Assembly (NCBI GenBank): GCA_036346355.1
Contig: CM070580.1
Span: forward strand, 67,968,854 to 68,032,853
Direction of reading: 5' to 3'
DNA length: 64,000 nt
Source: Rhipidocladum racemiflorum
Lineage: Eukaryota; Streptophyta; Magnoliopsida; Poales; Poaceae
Position 1 is the first letter of the stretch. Every line of letters begins with the position of its first letter. The notes under the pieces were generated by a model. That model was given only the letters and a program-made list of their open reading frames with translations, ran no database searches and had not been told where the DNA came from. This document shows, one piece after another, positions 44,440 through 56,795 of this stretch. The position numbers and the translations under genes are program-made.

Positions 44440-44605
44440 GTCTTGACCTTTCTGCAAAAAAAATTTTCTTAAGTTTTGATCTGGAGCTCTGACTTTGCAC
44501 TAAGGAGGAAGGTGAGCACCCGGACGAGTCTTGAACTCGAACCCGAGTGGGTTGTGTGCTCAAAGGCGCCGCTAACCATCCGAGCATTGCTCGGTCTCAA
44601 ATTTT
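44440..44605 (-). mobile_element. tRNA-derived SINE-like sequence
   Basis: The minus strand has GGATGGTTAGCGGCGCC (A-box region) about 35 bases before CGGGTTCGAGTTC (B box), then a body ending in an A/T-rich tail. This spacing and content fit a plant SINE head. Flanking duplications were not resolved. Confidence 0.5.
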
Positions 44606-44887
44606 TTTTTTCATCCGCACCCTTGTTCAGTGATCACTTCTTGCTTCTTCTTCCAGCCTCCGTTTTCACCGACCGCTGTCCCGGCTGTTTCGTCCTCGTT
44701 CGGTGTCAATCTGATCTTCAATACAGCTGGTCTATCTGTTCATCGCTTCGTGCAATCGGCAGTTCAGATTACCAAAACTTCATACCGCTACGGCTACGTA
44801 GCTAGGCTTGTTGATCGCTGTGTCTTTGTTGCTTGCACGTCTTTTGTTCGTCCTTTCTTGATTATTTTGCTTAGGGACTTTGGGATC

Positions 44888-45085
44888 TGATAAACATCAT
44901 CTGGATATTTTTATTGCTAAAATCACTCAAATCTAGGACCATTAGGTTATTGTTGTGATTCGGGGGTATCGATTACATCCGATCCTATGATTTGATCTAA
45001 CGGTCCAGTGATATCCGGGTGAGGTATCCAACGGTCCAAAATTTAGATATTAACTAAAACAAAAACATTCGATGACACGTTTATT
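44888..45085. mobile_element. Diverged relative of the 9072/11049 hAT MITE, inverted
   Basis: GATAAACATCATCTGGATATTTTTATTGCTAAAATCA parallels the complement of the right end of the 9072 element. AAAAACATTCGATGACA at the far side parallels the left end. The middle includes GGTCCAGTGATATCCGG. It is more diverged, and the target duplication is not seen. Confidence 0.5.
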
Positions 45086-45405
45086 GCTGTTGTGTGCTAT
45101 TTTTTTTTTGTGCCACCTCTGTAGGTTGTTCTTTTTTATGTTAATCGGATGACTGCGTTTATATTCTTTCCGTTCTTTTCGTCGCTGATCATATAGCTGC
45201 GTTTAGATAACGCGTGTCGTTGTCTTCTCCCTGGGCTACGTTTGGCGTTATTATTTCTGAAATGACCTCCCAGTGGCAGCCCTGTACGGAGAGCCAAACT
45301 TTTACCCATGTCAGAAACGGACGGTACGGGTAAAGAATCTCGCTCATACCTATTTTCCGCGAGTACTCGTTAGCCTATATATAAGTTAGTTTTATCGCTT
45401 ATACT

Positions 45406-46228
45406 GCTGTTGTGCAGCCCAGATGTTATGCGCATGCCTTTTTTGTAGCTACCTACCAAAGTCCATCTTATTATGTTTTTCAGATTAATGGTGTTGTACA
45501 CCACCGTATTAGTTCTTTATTGCTCGCTTCCGATAATCGGCCTGGATTTGCACAGCTCTATATGTATGATAGGTCAAATGAACTTCACAATGGTCTATGT
45601 ATTTTTGAAATAGAGGGCCTTAATAGAGAACAACCCGATCCTACTATAGTTGAAGAAATTACATCTATGTTGGATCATTGCAACCCTCTTGTTCAGCAAT
45701 TCAGGTTAGCTCGTGATCGACTATTATCGCCTCATGCTCCTGAGATTGCTACCAAGCTTATAGGCCTGCAGCACACAGGTGGTCATCGTTATAGCCTACC
45801 TATTGCCTTGGAATTGGTTGCATTGGTAGTTGGTGATATTTTTGTAGAAGCACATTCTGGTAAGTTCAAGCATATCTCTCCAATTCACCCAGCCTTGACG
45901 TATTTACAGTGCCCACTACTTTTCCCTTATGGTGATAAAGGGTATCATGTTGGTATTAAATTCAGAGAGATTGATGCTGAGCCTTCAGGATTTCGTGAAA
46001 TGGTTTCCATGCTTGAATATTACCAATACTACTTCCACTATCGTAAAAGTGAACCGAATCCATTTACTTGCTATGGCAAGTTATCCGATCAGCTCATTGT
46101 TAATGCTTATAAATGATGATCCATTAGGATATGCTCTTGTTAAAGAATTCATGATTCATGGCCCATGTGGTGAGTTTAATCCAAGGTGCCCCTGTATGAA
46201 AGATGGCCCCTGTATGAGTTTAACTTAA
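45406..46228 (+). pseudogene. Helitron helicase (Rep/Hel) N-terminal fragment
   Basis: The frame from 45412 reads FQINGVVHHRISSLLLASDN, then LSPHAPEIATKLIGL, then FVEAHSGKFKHISPIHPALT and LQCPLLFPYGDKGYHVGI, the helitron-like N domain of plant RepHel proteins. A TGA follows NAYK at 46114. A helicase-side motif, DPLGYALVKEFMIHGPCG, then resumes in another frame (46118-46171). About several hundred residues between these motifs are missing compared with full-length proteins. Helitron ends (TC... and CTRRT hairpin) were not located. Confidence 0.85.
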
Positions 46229-46229
46229 A

Positions 46230-46910
46230 TTGAATTTTCAAAATAAAGCAATTTGTGGTGTTGTTAGTGTGGGTGGCACTACAGGGCTTGTAGTGGTGGT
46301 AGTGCCGACCCTGCGGTTGTGCCAGGCTTTCTCTCTGAATTTTGGTCTGAGCAACACTACCGGCGTAGGGGTGCGATACTACTGGCCGAGCGGCACTACC
46401 GGCCTATCAACGATGGTAGTTATTTTCTAGAGAGGGCTTTTGCACGTGTTTTAGTGCCAACGACACTACTGGCCTCTAGTGAGCTGTAGTGCCGGCTGAG
46501 CGGTGCTACCAACCCAGATGGGTGGTAGTGCCGATTTTGATCGCGAAGATAAATTTTGATTTTTGCAATTATTCTTTGGGATGATTAATTGCATAATTTG
46601 TTGAACAATGTTATCTGATGTGTAATTTGTTGAACAATGTTAGCGGTACTAGCTCATTGTAAGGCAGAGGATGACCGGGACTAGGTGAAGTGCGCTGGAG
46701 GTCCAGATAGTCAGGGATCATCGGAGGATTGACCGGAGACAGAGTCACTGCTGGTGTAGAAGATAAGGAAACGGTTTGGATGCTAATTTGGAGCGACTCA
46801 GATCAAGAAGAGCCATTGGATCGCGGTTTAGAGGATAGAGTTGCGGTCAAGATAGCTCGCTTTGAGAAGTGTGCAAAATCCGTTGTTAATGGGTTTTGGG
46901 TTAGCCCATG
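46230..46910 (+). mobile_element. Copia LTR, part left of CACTA-C
   Basis: Noncoding sequence with GGTAGTGCCG/GGCACTAC repeats, continuing without loss at 55766 on the other side of CACTA-C. The right-hand part leads to a primer-binding site at 56738. The left LTR boundary is not fixed. Confidence 0.5.
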
Positions 46911-46946
46911 CACTACAGGAATCCGATATATTTTCGTCGGCCAAAA

Positions 46947-47511
46947 GCCGACGAAAATAAGCGAAAAACCGATGAAAATATCTATTTTCGTCGGCCCACC
47001 GACGAAACTATACCGACGAAAATAGCTAGACGAAAATACAACTATTTTCGATGCTGCGATTTAAAATAATCTATTTTCGACGGCCGACAGCCGATTTAAA
47101 TCTGCGCTGGCCGCCGCACTCCCACACGCCGACGAAAATAAGCGAAAAACCGATGAAAATATCTATTTTCGTCGGCCCACCGACGAAACTATACCGACGA
47201 AAATAGCTAGACGAAAATACAACTATTTTCGTCTGCGGCCGACGAAAATAATCTATTTTCGACGGCTTCGGACAGCCGACGAAATTACTGCGCCGTCGGC
47301 CAGCACCTGTCCACAAGCCGACGAAAATAAGCGAAAAACCGATGAAAATATCTATTTTCGTCGGCCCACCGACGAAACTATACCGACGAAAATAGCTAGA
47401 CGAAAATACAACTATTTTCGTCTGCGGCCGACGAAAATAATCTATTTTCGACGGCCGATACCGATTTAAATTATGCGCCGTCGGCCGCCAAAGACTGTCC
47501 ACAAGCTGACG
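46947..47511. repeat. Triplicated subterminal block of CACTA-C (three copies of about 181-190 bp)
   Basis: Copies begin at 46947, 47128 and 47317 with GCCGACGAAAATAAGCGAAA. They share ATATCTATTTTCGTCGGCCC and ACTATACCGACGAAAATAGC. The long minus-strand ORF 47832-47071 is only a translation of this repeat. Confidence 0.93.
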
Positions 47512-48106
47512 TGGCGACTTATTTTCCACGGCCTGGCCGACGAAAATAGAGTATTTTCCACGGCCTGGCCGACGAAAATAGTTATTTTCCACGGCTTCCG
47601 TAGCCGACGAAAATAGGTATTTTCCACGGCTTCGTGAGCCGACGAAAATATGTATTTTCCACGGCTTCCTGAGCCGACGAAAATAAGTATTTTCCATGGC
47701 CAAGCCGATGAAAATATCTACCCCAGTATTGTCGACGGCCAAGCCGACGAAATTATGTAATTTTTTTTTAAAAAAACAAAATCTCAGAAAATCACACATA
47801 CACAGAACAGTCACAGAAATTTTACAACACAAGTCATAGAGATTATGAAATTCGACAACACATATCTACAATACAATTTGACAACACAATAACATCACAA
47901 CACAATACCACAATTCGACAACACATCATCATCTCATACACAATTCGACAATACAATTCGACAACACAATACAACAATTCGACAACACATCATCTCATAC
48001 ACATTGTTTGCATCCACATGCCATCACAAAACAATGATTATTTGCATCATCTCATCCACATGAACAAGAACAAATCATTGCAAGCCATTTAACATAAATA
48101 CATTGT
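47512..48106. repeat. Further subterminal motifs and 3' noncoding DNA of CACTA-C
   Basis: GACGAAAATA and CCACGGC motifs alternate to 47757. Then AT-rich sequence with repeated AATTCGACAACACA words (47870-47985) leads to the 3' end of the minus-strand gene. Confidence 0.7.
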
Positions 48107-50616
48107 TCAACTCGGAGGTGTATGAAAGTTGTGGCCACTACCTGCATCACCCCCTGTGTTGAGATATTGATCAACCGGCGTCCCCGAACCACTAGCAACA
48201 TCACCTGCAACATTTGTTTCCGGTCCAGCAGGCGGTGTTGTCGATCCCTATATGAATCAAAATAGTTATTAATTAATTTCACACGAAAGACAAGTTTGTA
48301 AATACCATTTCTAAAAATGACAAGTTAGTAAATACCATTTGCGGGGATTGGAAGAAAGGAGGTGGAGGAGGAGGACGAAATGTTGGCAAGTTAACGGCAG
48401 CGGATCCAAGGTGCGAAGCTAAAATTTCCTAAAAAAATTATTGATACAAGAACAAGAACAAATATAAGTATTGTGACACCAATTAGCAAACAAAATGATC
48501 AAGTTCATAAAAAAGTACATATAATTTGGCCATTAGCACTATATGGAAGCATTGATCATCAAAATTTGTCATTCCACTTCATGAGGCACACATGATATAA
48601 ATTTGATAAATTTATTGAAAATGATCATATCAAGTGCTCTAAGCGTAAATGATCAATTATGGAGGATCATCAAAATTCGCCATTCCACATACATGGTCAA
48701 CCATAATAAAGCATTTTCAAAACACATCTAGCACATATGATATAAATTTAATAAATTTAGGTAAACTAACATTATGAAGTGATTTAAGTCTAAATGAAAT
48801 CGTAAACAACTTTACTTACTTGAAAGTATTGTTGTTGTTGTGCCTACCATTGAACAAAATAGGCTTGGGTTTGTATTGCACTCTCGTGTTGCTGCCTCAT
48901 CATATCCTGTTGTTGCCTCAGCACCTCCCGTTGTTGCCTTAACTCCTCTAGTCTTGCCTCACGTGAACTCCGTGCACTGTTTTGGGATGAGTGAGATGAC
49001 CTCGCCTCTCCTAAGGCTTCACTTGAATCCACGACCCCATTGGACATGGCAAACCTGCCATGTTTTTTACCACCTCCACTTGTGTACAAGGCCACAAGAT
49101 CGATATCTTCTCTCCTCCAATCGTACTCTTCCCCATGACGTTCGACCATTGTTTCTCCATAGCGTGCCTACAATATTAATTAAGGTAATAATAGAGAATT
49201 TCATTTAAACCAAATGTACCATGTTGATACTACTAACCAGGTTCTGCGTCGCCGACGAACTACAAAGCTGCTCTGGGTGCGTAGGATCACCTCCTTTGTG
49301 GCCTCGAATATATGCTTCAATGTAGCTTGGCGCATTGCCACTTTCAGCCTCCTATAGCTCAATGTTAATTAGTAAACATAAGTATAACCGAAGTTAAATA
49401 AATTAGAAGTACACCATGTCAAACGTACCATTCGACGTGCGAGACGAAGATGTCCATCAGCGCCATACCGTTGAGTCACCCTTGGACCCGCCTGTCGGTT
49501 GCCCCTCTTCTTGCGTGACTGCTCCACGAAAGCTGCCGACGACCAGTAGGCACAGAGCGCTTGCCATGCATCTGGGCATTTCCGTAACCAAGGCAAGTCC
49601 ACCTCGAGGTACTCATCCTCTCGAAGGTATATCTGTGACGCACCTAACTTCTTGTTCATGTCCTCATTTTTGATCTTCTTGTAGTACAAGCGCACCGCTT
49701 TTATACGAGCATTTGACAACATGTCCTTGGTAACCCTGGCAGCAGCTTTGTCAAACACACATCTGGCTTTAGCTGCAAGTAAGTCCTCCTGACCCTCTGG
49801 CAAACGGTACCTCTCCTAATAGGAAAAAATTATGAGTTAGACAATTTAGTATAGACGTCAAAATCTATTAAACAAAGTGTAACCAATATCATTACCCAAA
49901 AGTCCTTCCACACCCTCTGTGCAACATTTCCCTCTTGGCCATCTATAGCCAACGTATAGTGATCCCACTTCATTGCTGGCTTGGAAACACCTTTAACCAC
50001 AACCATCCCCGGATAGTGATACCGACAGAGAGATCCTAATGTAGCGTTCACAGGCCTTAACCGATTTCGACCCTCCCAAGCAACATCAATCCATTGCCTG
50101 CAAAATACAATTCTCAAGTAAACTAGATTATTAATAGTGAATTAATAACAAATTTTAAGTTCAAACTTACCAATCACCATGTGGCACGATCGCCCTTCTT
50201 AACCTAGGGTCTGCAATTGCGGGAGGAATCAAATTAGATCCCCTGTACCTGAAGACGGTTTCAGCATTTTCCCCCTCATCCCCTGCATCATCACCATCTC
50301 CAGAAACATTATCTTCCTCAGCCCCATCTTCCCCAACCTCATTCTCCTCCTCCACCTCTGCATCTTCACTATTCCCACTTCTATCTTCAGCCTCATTCTC
50401 CCCCTCCCCTACCTGTGTTGGAGCCTCCTCTGATGGAGCCACCTGCCGCGAAGCGTCGTCAAGGCATTTCTGGAATGCGTTTCGTCGACTCTGCTGAGAA
50501 GCACTGCCCATAAATAAAGAACCCCCTGTTGAACCTTGGCTTTTTGAAGATGAAGATCCATCTTTCTTCTTGCCCTTTGAGAGCAACTTGCCACCAATAT
50601 GAACAAACGACCTCAT
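48107..50616 (-). pseudogene. Transposase_24-type second gene of CACTA-C, seven exons, one amber codon
   Basis: The exons, all with GT-AG junctions, are 50616-50171, 50097-49896, 49815-49429, 49351-49238, 49167-48820, 48428-48336 and 48247-48107. They total 1731 nt, exactly 577 codons, which supports the model. The protein starts MRSFVHIGGKLLSKGKKK. An acidic linker follows, then the domain core (GNVAQRVWKDFW; RVTKDMLSNARIKAVRLYY; LPWLRKCPDAWQALCAYW). A coiled-coil Gln/Arg stretch (EELRQQREVLRQQQDMMRQQ) and a proline-rich tail end at TGA 48109-48107. A single in-frame TAG lies at 48846-48844 (FVQW*AQQQQ). Without it the frame is open. The family role is binding the element ends; this copy would give a protein lacking about the last 90 residues. 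Confidence 0.85.
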
Positions 50617-50811
50617 TCTGTTTCTGAAAATGCAAAAAACATTAGTACATAGACAAAAACCATTAAGATTACATAATAAAAAAATGCAATAGTAGTAAGT
50701 ATGTCATTACACTGATTAGAAGTCATCGGCATCGGGAGGTTCAATGGTAATATTATGCAAACTACCACGTCGACGTTGTTTCTTTTTTTGAGTACCCAAG
50801 TCACGCCTTTG

Positions 50812-53800
50812 TCATTTCTTTTTGCGAGTACTGTCCACAATAATATCATTAGTGTCGCCGACTATTTGATCAAGTGCCAACCCAGTCTCTATTCCAAATG
50901 AGTTGGGTAAATCTCCTTCTTGGTATGCCTCTTGACCGTTGTTATCGATCTCATTTTCTACATAACAATCATCTCCAGGGGTGTTCAACCGGCCCGGAGG
51001 ATTGACTTTATGAACAACCCACCACGGTGCCAAATAGGACTTATTGCATGGATATGACATGTAATAAACTTGTTCAACTAGGTTCGCCAAGATCTGAATG
51101 GATCGTAGCCTGTAAGGCGCGACTCATGATTAACTTCCACCATCCCTATTTTGTTGTTACGTTTTGTTCCTTTCTTGGGATCAACGCTAAACCAATCACA
51201 GTAAAAGAAGACTACCCTGATGTCTTTCGCCCCCTCGAACTTGAACTCTACTATATCCTCAATAACGCCATAAAACTCGGCGGCACGACCATTAACGTCA
51301 TATGCCTTAGTAACAATTCCACTATTCGTTGTGGCTGCTTGTGGGTGTTTTGCTTCAAATTTGCTGGAACGAAAGCGCCATCCGTTGACATCATAACGTC
51401 CATAACTCTTTGCAGTTGTGCTTCCATGTGATAATTGGCGTAGATCCTCATGTACATCACATTCCCTCATGCACTGCAATATTAGTTTAGTCTTTCAAGT
51501 GAATTAGTTAAATACAATTTGTTATAGTTAAGTGTTATAAGAACAATACATGTTGTCGAAACCAAGCGACGAAACTAGGACCACCGTGTAAACCCTGATG
51601 TCGTAATTTGTCAAGTTGTTTAGGGGTAGGTTGACGTGTGGATCTCCAGTATTGTTCGTGAAACAACCTGCAAATTATTCAATACATATTGAGTCCTTGT
51701 GTGTTAACATATTTATGAGGATATTCAATGGAAGTACTTACTTGAAATACTTGTCCATTTCCTCGATGTTGGCGTACATATACAACAACACGGCATTCCA
51801 TTCTTGCGGAGACAGCTCGTGATTAGAACCACCACCCACAACTTTGCCATTCCATTGGAATATTTTCAAATTCTTGTGGGTGTCACCGGATGTGTGGTAC
51901 CGTGGTATATGAGCATTTATGTTGTGTTCATCTGCAAAATATGTACTCGCGTATACGATATCTCCTTAAGGTAGAATGCTTCGCGATACATCCTTCAACT
52001 CTTGCTTTGTTCTTCTGAGTTCCTCGAAGTTTTTTCAGTTCCGTTCTATTGGGTACATCCATCTGCATCAGATGTGCCCTGCAACCTCTGCTTCATATGG
52101 CAAATGTACCAATAGATGTTGCATTACATTCATAAAACCTGGTGGGAATACCTTCTCCATCTTGCATATAAGCACTGGTATGTCCTTCTTCAACTTTTTC
52201 ATTATTGTTTTATTTATTTCCTTAGCACATAGCTGTCTATAGAAGAAACTTAGCTCTGCCAACACTGTCCAAAGTTCCTCCTGCAAATAACCACGGAACA
52301 TTACAGGTAGTAGCCTTTCCATGATAATATGGTAGTCATGGCTCTTTAAACCATTTAGCTTGCCTGTTACAATGCTCCTTTGCTCTTCTTAGGTTCATTT
52401 GCGTAACCATCAGGAAACTTAACTTTTTTCATCCACAAAAGTACCTCCTTTCTCTCGGCAGGTTTGAGGCAGTAGGGAGCACGTGGCTTCCCTGTCCGTC
52501 CGGCTTCGTCTGACCCCACCTCAAGGGTAGGTCGATTACATATCTCGGCCATGTCCTTACGTGCTTTAATATTATCTTTTGTTTTGTCTTTGAAAATCAA
52601 AAATCACACTAATGATGCTTTCTGCAACATTTCGTTCCTGATGCATCACATCGATATTATGCCTGAGGATTAGGGATTGAGCATAAGGAAGACTCCAAAT
52701 GCAAGATATGTGAGTCCAATTGTGCGTCTCTTTTACCCCTTCATATCCATCCTCTGTATTGACTAAATTATTGTGCCAAGTAACAATCTCATGACCGGTC
52801 AACCGTTTCGGTGGCCCTTTACTAATGGTCGTCGCTTTGCGGAAAGCATTGCTCTGTCCCCTGAATGGGTGATTAGGAGGCGTGAAACGTCGATGACAGT
52901 CGAAGAAGCAGAATTTGCCACCGTTTTTCAAACGAAAGGCATCTGTGTCACCCATGCATATTGGACAACACAATCTACCATGTGTGCTCCATCCCGAGAA
53001 CATGCCATATGCAGGAAAATCGTGAATAGACCAAAGATATGCACCACGCATGTTAAAGTACTCTTTTCTGTTGTTGTCATATGTCATCACCCCATTCCAT
53101 AACTCTTTCAACTCATCGATCACGGGTTGCATGAACATATCTAAGTGCTTTCCTGGATGGTCAGGCCCCGGTATGACGAGGGTTAAGAAAACGTACTCAT
53201 CTTTCATGCATATCGAAGGTGGCAGATTATATGGAATTGCAAAAACAGGCCAACATGAGTACGAGGCTGCACTTGTGTTAAAAGGTGTGAAACCATCAGT
53301 CGCCAACCCAATACGCACATTGCGGGGGTCTTTGGCGAAATCGGCGTCATATTGATCCAACGCCTTCCAAGCCTCGGCATCAGAAGGATGGCCCATTAGC
53401 CCATTATTCTCACGGACGCCTTCCTTGTGCCACCTCATATGCTTCGCAGTCGTCCTAGATAAGTACGACCGTTGAAGCCTTGGTATTAGGGGCATGTGTC
53501 GTAACACCTTCGGCTTACGATTGTCATCTCAGATATTCCCTTCTTCGTCGACCATCTCCATATATCTCGATTTCATGCAATACACACAACGATCCTTGTC
53601 CTCGTGTTCCTTCCAAAACAACATGCAATTGTTAACACATACATCAATCTTTTGGTAAGGCATTCCTAAACCGGCCAACAGCTTCTTCGAACGGTAAAAG
53701 TCCTTGGGCATCTTATGAGGTTTTGGAAGGATATCACAAATCAAATCGACTAAATCGTTGTAACAACTTACAGAGAGGTTGTACTTCGATTTTATAGCGA

Positions 53801-54245
53801 TGAGTCGCGTCCACGCCTTAGCCGTGTCACATCTGAGACTCATGCAAAGAATCTTCAAGCGAAAGTAGCCTAAAGAATTTCTCGACCTCCGCCCAGGGAC
53901 ATCCTCAAACTGATGAGCAATATCATTGACCAACTCATCCATTCTATCCTCAGGCTCATCTGATTGATCGACATAATTCGACGTTGCTCCTATTTGTGAC
54001 TCACCATGCTCAAACCACGTGAGATAATCCGGCATGAAACCGTATTTACATAGGTGATGCTCCATAGTAGGCTTGGACTGTCGAGCAAAGTTCCGGCACT
54101 TAGAACATGGACATTTCGCCAATCCTCCATCGGGAGACGAGGAATAAACATGATGCACAAAACCTTGTGTCTTAACCATCCATTCTTGTGTGTGTGCCCC
54201 AGTGCTTGTCCAACCATTGTACATCCATCTACGGTCATCTCCCAT
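50812..54245 (-). pseudogene. TNP2-type transposase of CACTA-C with few disabling changes
   Basis: Starts MGDDRRWMYNGWTSTG at 54245. A Cys-rich part (CPCSKCRN, about 54110) precedes the first long frame, which ends at TGA 53531-53529. The same frame resumes at once (DDNRKPKVLRHMPLIPRLQR) and runs through GLATDGFTPFN, the DDE core IPGPDHPGKHLDMFMQP and ILRHNIDVMHQERNVAESI. A 1-base T insertion near 52590 shifts the frame into KDKTKDNIKARKDMAEICN. Another indel at about 52385 precedes MERLLPVMFRGYLQEELW (52322). A DUF4216-like part (VIEDIVEFKFEGAKDIRVVFF, about 51260) ends near 50812. Introns separate the last parts. The family role is DNA cleavage and joining. Confidence 0.87.
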
Positions 54246-54334
54246 TTTGTATGCTATACTGAATGCATGAATAATTGTGAAAGTGAGGTACACATTCTAA
54301 CAAGAGGTCTAGGTAAGGATAGGTCCTAAACCCA

Positions 54335-54532
54335 CCTAGGAATAGACGGTTAAGCCTGATTTTTATGACATGCCATACAATTCACACGAAATTTCGGCAG
54401 CATAACCCCGCTGTTCCCCGAATGCACAACCGGTTGATGTGCATCGGAGAACAACTGGGTTACGCTGCCGAAATTCCCGTGCGAATTATATGACATGTCA
54501 TAAAAACTAAGCCTAACCGTCCATTCCTAGGC
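54335..54532. repeat. Near-perfect 195-bp hairpin inside CACTA-C
   Basis: CCTAGGAATAGACGGTTA...GCC on the left pairs with ...CTAACCGTCCATTCCTAGG on the right. TTTTATGACATGCCAT, AATTTCGGCAGC and GATGTGCATC pair in turn. It lies just upstream of the transposase start on the minus strand. Confidence 0.85.
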
Positions 54533-54718
54533 TGTCCAAAATCATGGACAATTTCGGAACGACAAAGCACACAACTTAATGTGAACCGTGTCGCTCCCGA
54601 ACGGGTGACGTATAGGTTGGGTGACTTGTGTGTGATATAAATCCTTGAGAATGAATCAGCTTCAAAAATATTTGATGATTATTGCTTGGTAAACTAAAGC
54701 ATTCAATACCATGTAAAA

Positions 54719-54814
54719 ATGACCATCTATACCATCTATACACATTCAAAATGACCATCTATACCATCTATACACATTCAAAATGACCATCTATACCATC
54801 TATACACATTCAAT
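54719..54814. repeat. Three 32-bp tandem repeats
   Basis: The unit begins ATGACCATCTATACCATCTA; three identical or near-identical copies start at 54719, 54751 and 54783. Confidence 0.95.
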
Positions 54815-55109
54815 ACCATGTAAATTGGTGTGATAGCGGCATATCATAGTTTTTCATTACATCATCAGTCTCGATTTATTACAAGATAAATAAGAGTATA
54901 ATATCCATAATTCAATTCTGGAACCAATAATGAATATACAACAAACATGTGGACTGAAATATCTTAAGGCAATCTAGACGAATTAATTTGTAGTTTAATG
55001 ATTACGTGCTATTATTCAACAACTAAAGCCACAATCAAAATGTTTTGATAATCTAACAAGCCATAACTGTTAGATTACTTCACATTCCAACAACTAAAGA
55101 GGGGAGCAA

Positions 55110-55390
55110 AGTACCATACCGGACAACGTGCGTGGGGCTGCGCGGACAGTGGGCGACGGTGTGGCCGGGTCCGGCGTGGGGCGACGAGGCACTGCCGGGG
55201 CGCGGCGTGGGGCGGGCGCTGGCCGGGTGGCGGGCGCTGCTGGCTGGGCGTGGGGCGAAGGGCGCGGCTGGCGCGAGGCCGGCGCCGGCGTGGTCGGCGA
55301 GCCGGCGACAGGGCGGCGGCCGCCGCTTGTTTTTTGCGGCTGGTAAGTATGGTAGTACTGTCGTGAGAGCAGCTTATTTGGTTGTTGTGC
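55110..55390. other. GC-rich segment in CACTA-C, possible promoter/leader
   Basis: Very GC-rich, with GGCGCTGGCCGGG-type repeats. Overlapping ORFs encode only Gly/Arg/Ala and match nothing. On the minus strand it lies upstream of the transposase gene and could be its leader or a captured GC-rich fragment. Confidence 0.4.
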
Positions 55391-55394
55391 GCAG

Positions 55395-55761
55395 CTACTA
55401 ACGTCGGCCTAGCCGACGAAAATGAGGGGCACCGTTATTAATGTCGGCCCAGCCGACGAAAATGAGGCCCCAGGTATTAATGTCGGCCATGCCGACGCAA
55501 ATAATATATTTTCGACGGCTTAGCCAACGAAAATAGGGAGCCAAAATTTGAAAAAATGCGCGGGGAGCTAGGCCAGGTATTGGCGTCGGCTAAGCCGATG
55601 AAAATAATTGCCCAGGATATTAACCACGGCCTGGCCGACGAAAAGAACTTTTATTTCGTCGGCTGCATGTAGACCGACGAAAAAATATATATTATTTCGT
55701 CGGCTTGCTTTGAGCCGATGAAAATATGTGTGGCCGTGGAAAAAAATCGTTTTCCTGTAGT
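55395..55761. repeat. Right subterminal repeats of CACTA-C
   Basis: Repeated GTCGGCC(T/C)AGCCGACGAAAAT and TTTCGTCGGCT motifs, inverse partners of those at 46947-47757. Confidence 0.88.
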
Positions 55762-55765
55762 GATG

Positions 55766-56737
55766 TATGAGTGAGTAGATTCATCCTAGCCCTTGGAGAG
55801 GTTGCTTACGATTGAAGCAACACATTCAAGGGTGTAGGAAGATCAATGAAAGATATAAATAGAGGGTGAGAGCGGTATCTCTTTCCTTGAAGGTTTTGGT
55901 GGTCCTTTGAGTTTTGCCCACCTTGTTGTGAGGCTTTGTAAACCTTCATCAAAAGAAATAAAAAATTATTTTCTGACTTTTGAATTTAAATTCCGCATTT
56001 ACATTATGTCTTAAATTTTATAATTTAAATTTAGCATTTACATTAAGTAATTTAAATTCGGCATATCTGGATTTTCCTTTCCTCCTTCTAAATGCTTCTG
56101 GATTTTGTGCCAAGGATGAATGATTCACGGATGAATCTTTCTTAGATCATATCCCAATCATCTAGACAGCACTTCTCTTTGTTTTTCTCTAGACCCGATC
56201 TTTTGCTAAATCCTTGATAAATCTATGTATTTCGTCTTCTCGGAGTTCTTCTCTTGAGTTCTTACTTGCGTTGACGTGTGGTAGGTTACCCAAGATCATC
56301 TTGATCATCAAAACCCCACGAGCAAGTCTAAAACTAAGATTTTATTTTTTGATCGAACTTGCTGCACTCTTCCTTCAATTAGAAAAAGGTGAAAACTTTG
56401 ACGTCAATCCTTTGGATTGAATGTTGTAATAGGTTCCTAGCCTTCTTGAGATCCATCAGTTTCGTGATATTTGGACTAGTCGATAAAAATATCCATCAAT
56501 TTTAATTTTGGGATCGTGCCGAGTTCTTCAGGTTAGTACTACCACCCTTAAGGAGCGGTAGTACCACAAATCCTGCACTACCACCCTTTGGAGCCGGTTG
56601 TGCCACCCTTAGTTTGAGTTGGTGAAGCTTGCAATTTCTTGATGGCTTTGGTTTTTGGTTGGCATCAACTTGTCTAGTATGTGGGGGAAATTTTATTTGG
56701 GATCATTCACCCCCTCTAATTGCCATTTCGGTTGCTT
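55766..56737 (+). mobile_element. Copia LTR, part right of CACTA-C
   Basis: It contains ATATAAATAGAGGGTGAGAG (TATA-like, 55853-55872) and T-rich transcript-end sequence, and resumes GGTAGTACCAC repeats near 56550. It runs directly into a primer-binding site TTGGTATCAGAGCCCG at 56738-56753. Confidence 0.7.
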
Positions 56738-56795
56738 AATTGGTATCAGAGCCCGATTTTGCCCTTTTATAGAGCTTGAACGATCTCAAAAGCCA

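Larger units (their letters stand above)
46911..55762 (-). mobile_element. CACTA-C: 8.85-kb CACTA transposon, nearly complete
   Basis: The left end is CACTACAGGAATCCGA and the right end reads CGTTTTCCTGTAGTG (complement CACTACAGGAAAACG). ATG flanks both sides (46908-46910 and 55763-55765). Subterminal TTTTCGTCGGC/GCCGACGAAAA repeats occur at both ends. Two genes run on the minus strand: a TNP2 transposase (54245 to 50812) and a seven-exon Transposase_24-type gene (50616 to 48107). Both carry isolated nonsense codons. The element splits a copia LTR. Confidence 0.95.

Noticed and set aside
47071..47832. 253-residue minus-strand ORF in CACTA-C
   Set aside because: It translates the triplicated subterminal repeats (recurring YFRR and FVG peptides); there is no family match and the repeat explains the open frame.
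55128..55401. Gly/Arg/Ala ORFs in CACTA-C
   Set aside because: Low-complexity GC-rich DNA, probably leader sequence; no domain.
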